Shown here piece by piece: positions 1 through 13,542 of a stretch of DNA of 64,000 nt. The stretch's first letter is position 1, and each line of letters starts with the position of its first letter. The notes under the pieces were generated by a model, which did no database searches, was not told the origin of the DNA, and saw nothing but the letters and a program-made list of their open reading frames with translations. The stretch covers positions 13,830,063 through 13,894,062 of the forward strand of contig NC_133063.1 in assembly GCF_048771995.1 (NCBI RefSeq). Reading direction: 5' to 3'. The stretch is from Taeniopygia guttata (lineage: Eukaryota > Chordata > Aves > Passeriformes > Estrildidae). A program made the position numbers and the translations under genes.

Positions 1-1470
1 ATCTGTATGGTTAAGGGCATTGATGGGATTCACAAAGAGTTGGCTGATGTCATTGCAAAACCTCCCTCAATGACTTTTGAGCAGTCTTGGGAATACAGAG
101 AGGTTCCAACTTACTCGAAGCTGGCAAACGTTATTTTGATTTTCAAAAAGGGCAAGAAGGAGGAGCTCAGAAATGACAGGCCTGTCGATCTCACTCCAGT
201 GCCTGATAAAGTTATTGAAAAGATTATTCTGGGGGGGCTGAAAAACACCTGAAAGACAGCACAGTCATTGGTCACAGCTAGCACGTCTTCATGAGAAGGA
301 AGTCTAGCTTATTAACCTGATTTCCTTTCATGACTAGGTAACCCACCCAGCTGACCAAGGGAAGACAGTAAAGTTTTTGATAGAGTCTCTCGCAGGATCC
401 TTCTGGACCTAATGTGCAGCCCACAGCTGGATAAACACATCATGGGATGGGTGAGCAGCTGGGTCATGGGTCAGGCACAAAGGGTCACAGTGAATGGGGC
501 GACATCAGACTGGGGACCTGTCACTGGAGGGGCTCCACAGGGCCCATCCTCGGCCCTCTGCTCTTCAACAGCTTCATAAATGACCTGGACACAGAACTGG
601 AAAGGATACTGAGCAAGTTCACAGATGATACAAAACTGGGAGGAGCTGTTGCCTCCCTCCAGGGCAGGGAGAGGCCCTGCAGGGAGACCTCCACAAATCA
701 GGGGTCTGGGCAATCACCAACAACATGGAGTTCAACAGGGGAAAGTGCTGGATCCTGCATCTGGGATGGAGTAACCCTGGATGTATGGACAGACTGGGAA
801 TGAGATGCTGTAAGCAGGGCCATGGAAAGGGACCTGGGGGTCCTGGCAAGTTGAACATGGATCAGCAGTGCCCTGGCAGCCAGGACAGCCAACCCTGTCC
901 TGGGGTGCATCAGGCACAGATCACCAGCCAGGCAAGGGAGGGGATTGTCCTGCTCTGCTCTGAGCTGGGGCAGCATCACCTCCAGTGCTGGAGGCTGGTT
1001 CGGGTGCCACAATATAAGACATTAAGCTATTAGAGAGGGTCAAAAAGGATGGTGAAGGATCTGGAGGGGAAGCCATACAAAAAGTGACTTGGTCTGCTCT
1101 GCGTGAAGACTGAGGACAGAGCTCACTGCAGTTGCAACCTCCTCACGAGGGGAAGAGGAGGGGCAGGCACTGATCTCTCCTCTGTGGTGCCCAGTGACAG
1201 AACCCCAGAGAATGGCCTGAAGTTGTCTTGGGGGAGGTTTAGGTTGAGTATTAGAAAAAGGTTCTTAACCCAGGGGGTGGTTGGGCACTGGAACAGGCTC
1301 CCCAGGGAAGTGGTCACAGCACCAAGCCTGACAGAGTTCAAGAAGGATTTGGGAAATGCTCTCAGGCACATGGTGTGACCCTTGGGGATGGTGCTGTGCA
1401 TAGCCAGGAGCTGGACTCAGTGATCCTTGCAGATCTCTTTTAATGCATCATATTCTGTGATTTTGTGACT
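1..1470 (+). mobile_element. CR1 LINE copy, 5'-truncated by the window edge, decayed
   Basis: Remnant of a chicken-repeat-1 (CR1) non-LTR retrotransposon, reading rightward. Positions 7-252 stay open for 81 codons and carry the start of the reverse transcriptase, with the CR1-type stretch ANVILIFKKGKKEELRNDRP. The palm motif survives in mutated form as F-T-D-D at 618-629, where CR1 normally has FADD. About 1185-1378 encodes the C-terminal part (SVVPSDRT, then WNRLPREVV). The right end, near 1450-1468, has the CR1-type tail related to ATTCTGTG. Frameshifts and stops between these blocks mean it cannot be active. The element probably starts upstream of position 1. The minus-strand copy at 40631-40900 matches the 3' portion and looks like the same subfamily. 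Confidence 0.9.
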
Positions 1471-4400
1471 GCATTTTGCCTGGGAAGATTAGAATCTGGA
1501 TTGAGCCAAAGATTGTGAATGGAAAACTGTTTGGAAATTTTTCCTTGCTTCCACTTATATATTTCTTCTACTTTATATACTGGTAATATCTAAAAAAAAC
1601 CAGTAACAAATCCATCAAGAAAGTAATGCACCAAATAGTTCTTTTCATCCTCAGGACAGAATTAAAATATCATCTTTATTACCAGGCTTTACCACCTGAC
1701 TAGTCCATTTTGCAGAATTGAAGAGAACACTAACACTGACACATTAAAGCTACATGGTGGTTTTTCAGTGCCTGAAACTGACTCACAGAAGACATCAGCA
1801 TTCCTGTACACCTCTGCCACCAGAGAATGAGACTGAGGAATTACTAGAAAATAATTCTGATTATTTTTTCCAGACTAAAATCTAAAGGCCATTACACAAA
1901 TATTAAAGTATTTTTAAGGAAATTAGGAGCTTCCAGCTGTGGGAAGGGGAGAGGCAAATGTAGAGTTTTTCCCATGACATCAGAATACTCAGAGATGAAA
2001 AAAAAAATTAAAATTTCATTACGCCAATAATAATTAAAAGCAGAAATTGCCTGTTCAGGTGATTAGAAAAAGGATAGACTTGTAGAATAACTTCTCTCAT
2101 GTTTACCATGCTTAGTTCCCAGTTTAGCATGTCATCTAAAACTTGGATTTTAGCAGCCTTGGTACAGCAAATAGCCTGCTTTTATTAAATGTTGTCACCC
2201 TTTGTCAAAACAGAATTTGGGGTGTCAGTGCTTCAGGATGACTAAAACACATGAAAGCCAGACCAACTTTGTCAGGCAGAAAAGCAAATTACTCTTTCTG
2301 GAAGGTGTACAAATTGACTTTATATACACAAACACGCACACACACGCACACACACACACACACACACATAAAATGTTTTATTTATATATTCATTTATATA
2401 TATTTATCTATCTATCCACCCATCCCTCTAATTGCAAGTCTTTGTTATTTTGTTCTGAATATAATAGCAACAAAGGCAGAATTTTAAAAAGTAAGCAAAA
2501 TACAGCACTACTTAAGTAAAGACATTTTTACTAAAGAAAAACAGCAAAGCTCTTTCTAGTCTCAGAGCTGCTGCAAGTGCCATATGGGAATCTTTATTGT
2601 TCTTAGCATCCTCAATTAAAGTGTGCATTGCAATAATAAGTAACAGCTGCATGGGAGGTGAATCAGGAAGTCAGAGAGGAAGTTTTAATATTTTCTGGGA
2701 ATATTGGCTGTACCAGAGAAGGCTAAAGCAATGCTCCTAGATGCTGGGAGGACTGCAGTGGGAGGATACTTGCTATTGTAATTAAAGAGGTGTAGCAGAG
2801 GGAATCTTTTGTATCATTCCCCCATGGAGGAACATTGCCTTTGAAAGACATATGGTTCCCAGGAGTCAGGGCTCCAGCAGTACAAAAACTTTCCTTTCCC
2901 AGCATGGCTCAGCATTAAGAGCATCATAATTGAGTACCCACAGTATTAAAAGGCAAGAAAAAAGTTCATCTGGGATCTGATCCAAAGCTCACTGATGTTA
3001 ATGGGAAAAGTCCCACTGATTCCAATGAGATTATGGTCAGACAACCGTGGATTTAGATAAAATTAAAAAAAAAAAATCTTTAGCTTTGGAATTGTTTATT
3101 TTCAACAACAAAAGATTGTTAGGGAATTATGTAAGGGTGAATCAGTGTATAAAATACCTTCTTAGTCCCGAGATAATACAGTAATAGAATAAATTAGTTT
3201 TCTAGTGTTTATGGCTTCTTAGTGTTTATGTTCATCCAGGTACAAGCTAATGGAAAAAATAGCAAAGTCTTGTAAAAGTGATCTCTTTAGTTGATAAAAG
3301 AACCAACAGGTGACTTAAAAGCACAGAACTCTTGTCAAGGCAACTAGAGGATCTCTCATGGGGCAAAAGGTGGGGAGCAGAAAAGAAATGAGAGGTCAGT
3401 GAGTACAGGAAGATGAGAGTAGATAAGTTTCTATTAGAGAAAGTAAAAAGAAAGCAGAAAGAAAATTCTACAGAAATCAAAATCTATTTGACATGCTTAG
3501 AGGGGAAAAAAGGCAAAGATACCATGTGATTTTTTCCTTACATAATTTGATTGTGTAGGAGAGGTAAAAGGAAAGAAAACACTATCAGCTGAAGCAGCTG
3601 CACAACACTATCATCAGAGCAGTGAGATCACCAAATCTGGGAAAACACTTAGCAAGGAAAACACCTCTAGATGAGATGGGAAAGATTATATGAAGGTTTT
3701 GTAATATCAAAGAAAAACCTCTGGTGATAAATGGGAACACGAGATTAGACATCATACTCAAAACTGGGTTTAGATTCTCTCATACTAAAAGGAGAGATTA
3801 CTATACCAGAAGTTACTGTCAAAGGTTTGTTGTGCAGTGAGATTTTGCATCACTTTATTACAGTTATTAATTATCTTTTTAACATGTTTTCTTCCTCAAA
3901 TACAAAGGGCACAAGGCTAAACCTTGAGTCAAATCTGCTGACATAGCTTTCAAAACCAAAGGCCTTGGTTGGGTCTATTCTAAATGTATATGTCTTGCTG
4001 TAGATAATATTTTCACCTATTCTCGACTTGGTTTGGGCGGATTTTTTAGTGGCTAAGAGTTTCATCACTCAGCTTTACTTAAGAGCAATGCAAGAATGCA
4101 GCTAGCAATATCTCAGCAGGATTTCCTGAGAGGAAGTCAAAACTTCATACCTTTACTAAAAGAAAACAGTAGATTGGCCTGTCAACAGAAAGTACTAGAT
4201 CTAAGCCTCTGTAGCACCTCAATTCCTAAGATCTATGATCTTGATCTACAGTAACTACACCGCCAACCCACCAACACAATTCCAAAAAATGCAAACAGCA
4301 GATCCCTCCACACTCAGTTTCCCATCTGGCACTCAGAAAATAAGTTATCATTAGATCACAGTTACTGAATCACTGCAGATCTGTCTGATAATACACTCTA

Positions 4401-7400
4401 CAGAAGCTTTCCAGTTTCTGATTTGTAAAAGGGGATGAAGAAGGATTAAATTTAATACATTATCATCAAGATTATTTTACACGTCTGTGAGCTGGGAATT
4501 TTTTTAGGTAGAAAGCCACAAACACGTGATTGACTGCTGCTTTTACAAAGTGAAAGAAAATTTGTTATAAAAGGCTACAGAGTCAGAGCTGATGCCCAAG
4601 TGGAACTGACTACCAAGAGGCACAGCCTAATGTTAGGATGAAGCTTCAGTCTTTTTCTTTTCATTGTTCTCTCTTGGTCTCCTTGAAACTCACCTGTATG
4701 TAATCACTTTTTGATTTTGGACTATCATCATAATCCTGTTCCAAAACTCAGCATACAGGTAGTACCTTAGTGCAGGCCAAATTTATTCCCCTTACATTAA
4801 ACTTTGCCTACTTGTTATTGTCAAAGAAACACTAGATGGCATAGGAAGAGTAACATAGTAAATGAAACACACTGTATGTACACTATAGGTGTATCACGTT
4901 TGCATATACATCCCTGTGCTGAAGAAAAAGAATAAAAATATCATATCTCACTTTTGAGAAATAGTCATTTCTCATTAAGACTCCAATGGTGACAAGGATT
5001 CCCAGTGGATTCATGATTGAACTGACAGTGGATCTTCTAAAAAGGAAGACTATTACATACTGAACCATCTCTTTTGCTCCTGCTTTCCAGGTGAACTGCA
5101 AGTAGCAGGATGCAGCACAATTGTCCAGTATGAATGACCATTGCCAGACCTGCATCCAATTGATGAGTAGAACTAAGAAAGGAAGTTGATATTTTGGTTA
5201 TTTCTGTGTTCTGAGAATAGAATTTTAAAAAGCCTCATGTGTGTTTATAACTCCCTCTCTCTTTCCATTTATAATAAAGTGCTGATGCTCCCAGAAACAT
5301 CACTCAAATGTATACTACATTATTAATTATGGGTGGTCCATATCCATTATTATAATTTTCCTTTTGGAAAACTAGAAACAGCATAGGAGCAGATAATCAT
5401 TCATGGATGAAGGATGTTAAAATCAGCATGTATACATTTCTGCTGGGAGGCAGTAACACATGCTTGAGTTCTTACACAATTTTGTAGCACATCTTCAATA
5501 TTTCCTGGATGAAAGGGCAGATCAGCACTCCAGCAAAGAAGATTTCTGAACAATAAAAAGCAGGAAATATCATTATTAAAATGCTTTTGTATCACAGGTA
5601 ATTATAATAAGAGTTTTTACTGTTAGTTTCTGAGGGGCTTTGTTGTATGAATGGGGAAAAAAGAAATCTTAAGGATTTCTATACATGTAAACCATAAAGG
5701 AACAGAATTTATTATAGCACAATTACTATGGCTGCCTTGTTTGATTTGAAGCTTATCCTTAGTATGCTCTTCCTCTTCTACCAAGACAGAGCAAAGAAAT
5801 TTAGTCCTTATGCAACATCTCGTTTTTATAGAAGTTGGAATTTCTCCTATGAACAGGCTCCACTATGTCTAAGAGAGCAAAGTGGAGAAAACAACTGTTC
5901 CAACTTTAACCCAGATGCCAGTCCCAGAGACATTGCAGCAGCTTATACTTAAGTCATATCTACCCAGTACAAGAATCTCCCCCTCAAAGTCTTTAGAAAA
6001 TTTAATGTCTAGAACAATATTACCTTAAAAAATCCAGTTTTTAATCTATTCCTTTATCCATGTTTTCATTTTTACAATAGCCTTTATTTAACTTTTGGCT
6101 CCAAGTTTGTAATTTATTTATGCATTCTAAGAAAAAAAATCATCTTATTCTAAAATTGGATCACTGAAAATACTAAACATATTATTTTTATTATTATTCA
6201 GGTGTAGCTTAGAGAGCTGGATAACTTGAAATTTAAAAGTTTCTCTCTATTATTTAGAGAATGTATGAAAACAAGTCCTCAGCCTTTATTAGTTCTGTTA
6301 TGTTCATTAAGTTGTCCTACATTTGGTTCTTTATAAAAATAATATTAATTTTAAAAAATTAAGCAAAAACTATGGATCTGTATGGAAAGAATTGTGATCG
6401 TTTGACATGACAGATAATAAATTACTTTTCTAAATAAAATAAAGACCATATGTACCAAAATTTTTTTAATGCCCTCATACAATAATCAAAAAACCTCTAT
6501 TTTTTCTCCTTAAACCAAACACACCAAAAAAGACCCCACAATATTATATTTATGATGTGAAATATACTCAGCATAGCTATGTAGAGCCACTACAGAATCT
6601 TCCTAATAGCTGAGATCTCAAAAAAAAATCACAATTGCAACTGACACTAATTGGGGTCCTTACTGGCAGCCTGAACAAAGAGACCGTGGCTTAGTCAAAC
6701 ATAGCTACTAATCCTTAACCCTGGAGGAAGTCTCTCTGGGTCAGTGCTGCTATATATCATTTGAACTGCATGGGCAGGCTTCTTTTACAAGGCAAGGCCA
6801 GTGCCTGTTTTACATTTGTACTTTTGGTATGCTTCTGTCTTCCCCTTGCTTCTTAAAGAGCATCTGTTTACTACACTGAAAATGTAGGTGTGTCCTAATC
6901 ACCTAAATTGTACAGAAAGAGGAAGAGCATGGGAATTTTGATAGCACAGCATTTGGAAACTTATAATACTGTGCATACTCTAAAAGGCAAACAAATACTT
7001 TGCTGTAAATTAGAAGACAAAGAGTAGATTAGTGTGGTGCAATAAATCATAGATGACAGAGAGCCATGGGAAGAAAACTCTTTACTGACTGATTGGGAGA
7101 TACCAGTCAAGTTACTGAAGTCTGATTCAGTCAAATGATCAGCAAACCCCTGTTATCCTTTATGTCTTGTAACTGTAATTTAGGATGGAACAGATCACCC
7201 ACGAGGATGCAAATTATATTCTTTTTCAAACACTAGGATACCACCCACAAATGATTGCACAATTCTATTAGTAAATGCTTTAATCTAATTCAGAACATCT
7301 TTGTGGATGTTTTTCCCCATCTTCTTCTAAATACAGTTAAAGAGAACAGTCTTAAGAAACAAATTCTTCACATTAAATACAACCTACTAAGATAAATTGG

Positions 7401-8077
7401 TTTGAAAGAGTTGGCAGAATATAATCTGGCCTAGCAAATCTCATAATTCACTATGTCATAGTGAGATCAGATGTTGTTTGAGATATATCAATGTAGTCTC
7501 TACCAAATTAAGCCCACCTCTGATGAAGAAGAGGTGTAAGGTTTACCTTCTAAGACTCCATTAAGTCTCATTCACCAGCTGTAGAGGGGATGCTGCTGTG
7601 GACAAGCTCTGTGGGTCAGTACAAAACCCACGTCACCCTGAAATGAGTCCACTATTCCTTATCCTGCAGACAAGTCACAGGTTTCAAGGTCAACCTAAAT
7701 TTCTGTACCCAAGTTCAAAGCAATTGATAAAACATTTACTAAATACAATGAGAAATGTGCTAATAAGTACATTCTGCTTCTCATTATCTAAAAATATTTA
7801 ATGATGGCATCGCAATTATCTTAGATATGGAATGGATTCTACAAGGAATTCTGAATAATTGCTTTTGCGGTTATCCTTTCTCTCCACTAGCCCCTTGTAT
7901 TAGAGTTCATTTAAGCATAATTTCTCTTAAAATATTTGCGAAAAAGTGGAAAGAATTTTCTTGATTAGATAGCTTAAAATTACATTAAACTTCCATAGTT
8001 TAGCACCTAATTTTAAATAACAAAGATGTTGCATCTTATCCTTCTCAGGTTTTAGGGCATTTAGGTTTCAGTATCCT
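1471..8077. other. AT-rich intergenic DNA
   Basis: No gene is recognisable here. The stretch holds short A and T runs and the AC microsatellite listed separately. Reading frames are short and stop-rich. A minus-strand frame at 4883-5155 stays open for 90 codons but resembles no family I know. Confidence 0.6.
2326..2369. repeat. (AC)n microsatellite
   Basis: About 22 AC dinucleotides, interrupted by two ACGC variants and one extra A. It is followed directly by a TATTTATA/TCTATC-rich low-complexity stretch to about 2420. Confidence 0.95.
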
Positions 8078-8250
8078 TGGTTTGGTTTTTTTTTTTATAT
8101 ATTTTCTTTTTCTTTTTGTCTTTCTTTTTCTCTTAATTTTTATTTTCCTTTCTTTGGGGGGGGTGGGAGTTAGGTTAATTCTGTCTTGTTTTGGGGGGGT
8201 ATAGGGGCTTGTGGGTTTTGGGGTTCTTTCCTTTTTTTTTTTTCCCTTTT
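8078..8250. repeat. Pyrimidine/T-run and G-run low-complexity tract with quadruplex motif
   Basis: A T- and CT-rich stretch gives way to repeated G runs. Positions 8193-8223 contain four G tracts (7, 4, 3 and 4 G) with loops of 4 to 5 bases, which meets the usual pattern for an intramolecular G-quadruplex on the plus strand. The tract ends in another T run. Confidence 0.8.
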
Positions 8251-11200
8251 ATTTTAAACAACACTTGCTCCATCTAGTGGTAGTTTCTCACGGGAGAAAA
8301 AAAAAAAAAAACAGAAAAACTCTTAAATGCATATAAAATGAATACTGAAATAAAAATCTCATCTCAAAATCAGGAATGCTTCCACTCAGATAATTTGGCT
8401 TGTTTAAGACCTTTTCCCTTTAACAACACTTTTACACAGAAAGAAGTAAAAGGCGTATGAAAACATTTTATCCTTACCACAAAATAAAAATATAAACTAT
8501 TATGCAGTAAAAATCCACTGTAGCTTCTTGTATATCATGAAATAGACAAAAGAAAATATTTCGTTTTTTAACTCTACACAGACTTACTACAACTATCCTT
8601 AATACGTTGATTAGTATCTTTTAGTGATCAATTCCATCAACAAAATGCCTTACCTTGCTGACCATCCAGCTCTACTCGGGGGTGCATTTATTGGTGGTGT
8701 CTCCGTATCTGGGCCTGTTACCTGATAGAATTGTTTGACATACGCAAGGGAGAAGTTATTCTTAAACTAATTACACTGGCTGCATGGTGAGAAAAACCTC
8801 TTCTGGCCCAGCTTTGTCTCACAACAATCTCTTGATAAGCAGCTGCGAGCAGCTGCAGGAAGATCTGTAAATTATTTTCTGATGGCAATAACTGAAGTGC
8901 TAATAGCTGGAGATTACTCTTTCGGCAATTTTTTTTTTTTTTAAGTAATTTCCATATTAGTTACAAGATGTATTTTTCCCCATGTGATAAAAGCAGTCAT
9001 TCGCACAAAAATGTAAGGGCTCAGGGCACAGCTGATTTTTTATAGATATGTATTTTCTGCTGCAGTGTTCGCTAAAGAAACACAGGATTCAGATTAACAT
9101 ATCTGTGCTCTGTTTGGTCCATTTATATCCTCTTATTCTTCTGCTTGAAAGCATGAGGAAGTATTGCCTACAATGCTGAACTTGAAATCAGTCAATCCAA
9201 GATATATATTTTGGCAAATTGGATTAGTCACTAAATTTCTCCATATCTGTTTTCCCGTCTTTAATATGTACTATTCATTGTAGAAATTGATTTTTGAACA
9301 ACAATTGAAACTGACTGATCTCTCCTGTAGTTTTCCTAAAGGAATGCAGGAGGCAAGTTTAACTAACTCAGAGGTGTAAAAAAATTGAGAAAAGCTAATA
9401 TAAAATGGGTTTTTACTTAAGCTGGTTTCAAACAGCACCATTTAAATTGGACTTGTTCATAAAACAAATTACACGAAGGCCACTCAGCTGAACAAATAAA
9501 CTATTTAGGAAGGTGGCCATAGAATATAATAGAAATGTACTGTTTTAACAGGCACATTCATGCCCTTCCCTGACACTCCATAGGAAAGCAAAATGTGCCT
9601 TTCTGTTTTCACACTATGCCATGGGCATCAAGTTAAGGAGGCAAGAGCTCCAAACACACACTGCAGTGAGAATATCTGACCAGTCAGCTCTGTTCAGCTG
9701 AGTGCCATTTTCTCTGCCATGAACTGCTGTTTGCCAGGTGCAAGACCTAACATTTGTTGGTATAACATTCTGCCCCACTGAATACTGTGACACTTGTTAA
9801 AGTGAATTATTTAAAAGTTTAGCTAACTTTTTAATCCAGCTTTAGTTACTCTAAGCACATTCAGCCAAAACTGTTGCTCTTGATTGCCTTGGGGATGTCA
9901 CACTTATTGTGCGTTCACTGAATTACTAGAAATTCAAGCCTCCTGCAATCACTACAGGCAGTAAGAGTTCTTCATTTACCATCTGTAACCACTGCAAATT
10001 TGTACACAAACCCTCACACTTTCTCTTTTGCTACGTAACTGAATAATTCAAAAACAAAAGATACAAAAAGAGAAATAACAGTCAGAAAGCGTAACCAGCC
10101 CTATTCTTCAAGTCTCCAGCTAAAATTAAAAAAAAAATTAGTTTGAAGCTTGACACTATTTCTTTTTTTCCTTTCTTGATAGCAGAAAAGGAAGGTTTAG
10201 GATGAAAAAAAAATATTTTAATTCAGAACAATTGAAGAAAACAGAAAAGCTGGGTATAAAAGGATCTCTTTTCCAACCACAAAATGGTTTGAATTAAGAT
10301 ATTCCCTTCACCTCATGATGAGAAGATTTGGGATTTAGTTTCCCATGGCTATAAAATGGGAGAATGTCCTAAACAGTCAGCTACCATGTGGTCTCTGCTG
10401 GAGCTTGCAAATCTATTCACTAGTGAAAAAACTAATGCAAACAGATCATTCTGCCTGTAAATGGGAATAGGTACAAGCACACAAACCCATTTCCTTCCAT
10501 CACAATCCATATTTTAAGATGCAGAAAACATTTGAGAAGGACAAGAAGAGTTGCCTCACAAAAATGTTGCATGATTTGGGACAGTCTTCTAAGATGCAAA
10601 TACACATATGTGTTCTGAAATGAGTAGAAGATACACAGCCTCTAAGGAAATGGGGGTAAGTGAGCCTCTCAAATGTATATCTGTCATCTCCATTATTAAT
10701 TCCAGTCCCAATATCTACCAAATACACTGGATTATGGTAGGGGATAGAACTGTTGGGAGGTGGAGGGATTTTAAAATTCCAAGTATATGCAAATTGGCTG
10801 AAAAATATGCCTTTGGCAAACAAGTGATTTGCCTTTTTAGGATTGATATTATAAAGATTTTATGCCAACAATTAAGGATTCTGTTACTTTGAAAGACACT
10901 TAATGGAAACATTTCTAATTGTTCAGTGAGTTGGCATTCAAAGGACTCTTTGGGAGCTGCTAGTGACCTCCACCTCAGGGAAAAGGATTTAATTGCTGAA
11001 ATAATGATATGTTGGTCTATTTTCCTGCCCAGCTCCATTTTTAAACAAGGAAGAGGATGTGCTTGTGTAGTGCAAATAATTCAAAAAAGAAGAAATTAAT
11101 GGGTCGGGGCATTGAGCTGTATAGGAACCTGTGCAGGCACATGCCAAATAATGGGATAACTAAACATTTCCACAATTACTGCTCTTGCCATTTATTTTTA

Positions 11201-13421
11201 TTTTGAGGTTTTTACTTACATCTGCAAAGCAAGTTAAAAAAAATGTCAATTTTACCTAAGATAAATTAAAATCGGCTTTATTTGACATTTAGGTTACACT
11301 GGTTATTAAAACTATTCTCCCAGATGATAATGGAGAAAAAATGCACTCTGTCCATAATCATTATTATATTTACCTTAAATTCACCCTCCTCTAAATTTTT
11401 ATGAGCACATTTTATATGAAGTTAAACAATGCCAAAATTATACTAATGGTTCACCATTTCTCTGCAGTTGTCTAGTAGCCCTATTAGTCACCACTTACAC
11501 TGGAATGTTTTGACTGGATTAGTTGATTGGGCTGAACTGAAAAGGACTCAGCCTTTATGAGAAGCGAAAGTAGTAGGGATAACTGCAGCCTTGCAAATTG
11601 AATAGATGATTACTCATTAGGTCTGTAAAGAGACAAATGTTCTCTTACATTAATCTCAAGGAAGTGCATCATATTCCCACATCTAGCCCCAGCTGGCACC
11701 AAATTTAATACAATTCTACTTTGCATTGCTTTGTACCAGATTATACAAGAGGGTTTTGTGTACAAGAGGTCTATCTGAAGCCATGTTTAAAAAATGAAAA
11801 TGTTGCCACTGAGAGAAATAAGGCCATGGTCTGTTCCTATCTCTCAGACAAATCTCCTAGAGCACTTTTTCTTCAGGCAAGAGTGGCAATTGCCCTTTAA
11901 ATTCCCAGTATCTAAAGCTGTACACAATCTTCCCATTAACTTCCAACCTACACTTCATTGCATCCCATACCCACACAAAAAAGGGAAGAGTTTATTTATA
12001 ACCCTACTTACTATCTTTTTTGCTTCAGGATGTATGAATACAATTACTCAGTCCTTGACTGAAAAAGTAATTTCTACCTTTTTTCAGTTACAAAACTTGC
12101 AGCTTCTAAATCCAGCTGTCTCAAAAATGGCTGTCTTAATTTCCCACATGCATGTCAGCAAATTTCTGCATGCACAAAAGAAAGACTTCCCCTCTCAATT
12201 CAGGATGCAATTTTCAATTACCTTCTCATGGCTTCCAGCTACAATCTGGGTTTTCTGACTGCACATAACCTCTGACCTGTTGTGATAAGAATCACTCCCG
12301 TCTCAGAAAGTGACAGTCTCTCATTATCACTATATTTTTAAACTTCACTTTAGCACCTCTTCTCCCCTTTGATATATTTGTGGATATCTTTCCTATTCTG
12401 GCCTCATGGATGAAGGATTTCATTTGTGTGTTGAATAGAGGTTTTTTTTGCATTCAGAAATTCACACTGCATAACCAACTTGCCTGCACTTTCTTTGCAC
12501 ATAGACTTTGACAATTTGAATGCATTAGCCTAAGCTTTAATTTTGAGCATCTTAAAGCATTAAAAAGTTTTCAATGATTTTTCTGCTCAAAGAAAACAAA
12601 AAGAAAGTAATACTAGAAGATTCTCTAATATTGCTCTCTTTTAAAGTGACAGATGACTGACATGTGCTCCCTGGCTATATTAAAATAAAATAAGTTGCTT
12701 GAGTGGCTTCTCCAGCAGCTCAACAGTGCCAGCAGTGAAGCAAGAGAAAGTGGAGATCACCATTAGTCTTTAAGTTGCCCTACACCTGGACAGAATCAGC
12801 ATAAATAGTACTTTTCTTAACCTGCCAGAAATAAGGCCAAAGTATTTTTCACGTGTAATACCAGTTGTATCACAAAGCTCGTGGCTGTGCCAGAAATTGT
12901 TATTACCAGAGATTCATGTGCCCACTGAAGGGGTTAAAGACAAACATAAAGGCTAACATTTAAAGAAACATCTCTCAAACTTTCTATAGTGAACCACTTG
13001 GATATGGAGGCTAAAATTTGCCTTAATCAAGCAGTTTTCAAACTAAAGGACAACTGTCTTTAACTGGAGACAGGATAGAGGGGTATTTTTTTTTGTGCTG
13101 GTCTCTTTCCCACCCTATGAGCCGCCACTGTACAACTGCAAAACTCAGAAAATTTACTCAGAAACTTTGTGCAGAAACATTGTCCAGGCACACCTGGACA
13201 GACAGACACATACACTCTCTTTCCGTCTTGATGTCAACAAACTTCCAGAATCTCCCAGAGATAAGATTGAGCCTGTCCAAAACTCCTGACAGAGGAGGTA
13301 CTGGAGAATTTACTGGAAGAACCAGGAAAACCAATTTTCCATGCATACCCCTGACAGTGCAGGACTGTGTATCATGACTACAGACCATGACCCACATGTA
13401 TCACTGGAGCCATGGGTAGTG

Positions 13422-13423
<2 letters not shown>
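8251..13423. other. AT-rich intergenic DNA
   Basis: No gene is identified. It contains the exon-like island at 8654-8721. The plus-strand frame at 11794-12258 is 154 codons long, the longest outside repeats, but it has low-complexity composition and matches no known family. The block at about 8790-8930 and the one at 10880-11000 look less degenerate than their surroundings and could be conserved non-coding elements. Confidence 0.55.
8654..8721 (-). other. Exon-like island flanked by splice signals (unidentified)
   Basis: On the minus strand a 68-bp block is preceded by the acceptor-like TTCTATCAG and followed by the good donor GTAAGG. It is open in one frame, reading VTGPDTETPPINAPPSRAGW then SA. 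It keeps two CpG sites in a CpG-poor neighbourhood. I do not recognise the peptide, and no partner exon was found nearby. The plus strand is also open across part of it. It could be an exon of a non-coding or 5'-untranslated transcript, a conserved element, or chance. Confidence 0.25.
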
Positions 13424-13483
<60 letters not shown>

Positions 13484-13542
13484 CATCTATCCATCTATCC
13501 ATCTATCCATCTATCCATCTAATCTATCTATCCCTCTATCTA
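13424..13542. repeat. (ATCT)n tetranucleotide microsatellite
   Basis: It is perfect for about 60 bp from 13424. It then degenerates into CCATCTAT, AATCTATC and CCTCTATC variants. All forward frames read through it as Y-L-S-I repeats, so the open frame at 13341-13598 is an artefact of the repeat. Confidence 0.97.

Noticed and set aside
4883..5155. 90-codon minus frame with hydrophobic stretches resembling a transporter fragment
   Set aside because: I could not match it to any transporter family. The other frames are nearly as open in places, and no neighbouring exons were found.
11794..12258. 154-codon plus-strand open frame, longest outside repeats
   Set aside because: No recognisable domain, low-complexity composition and no splice or conservation signal. 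One such frame is expected by chance in this much sequence.
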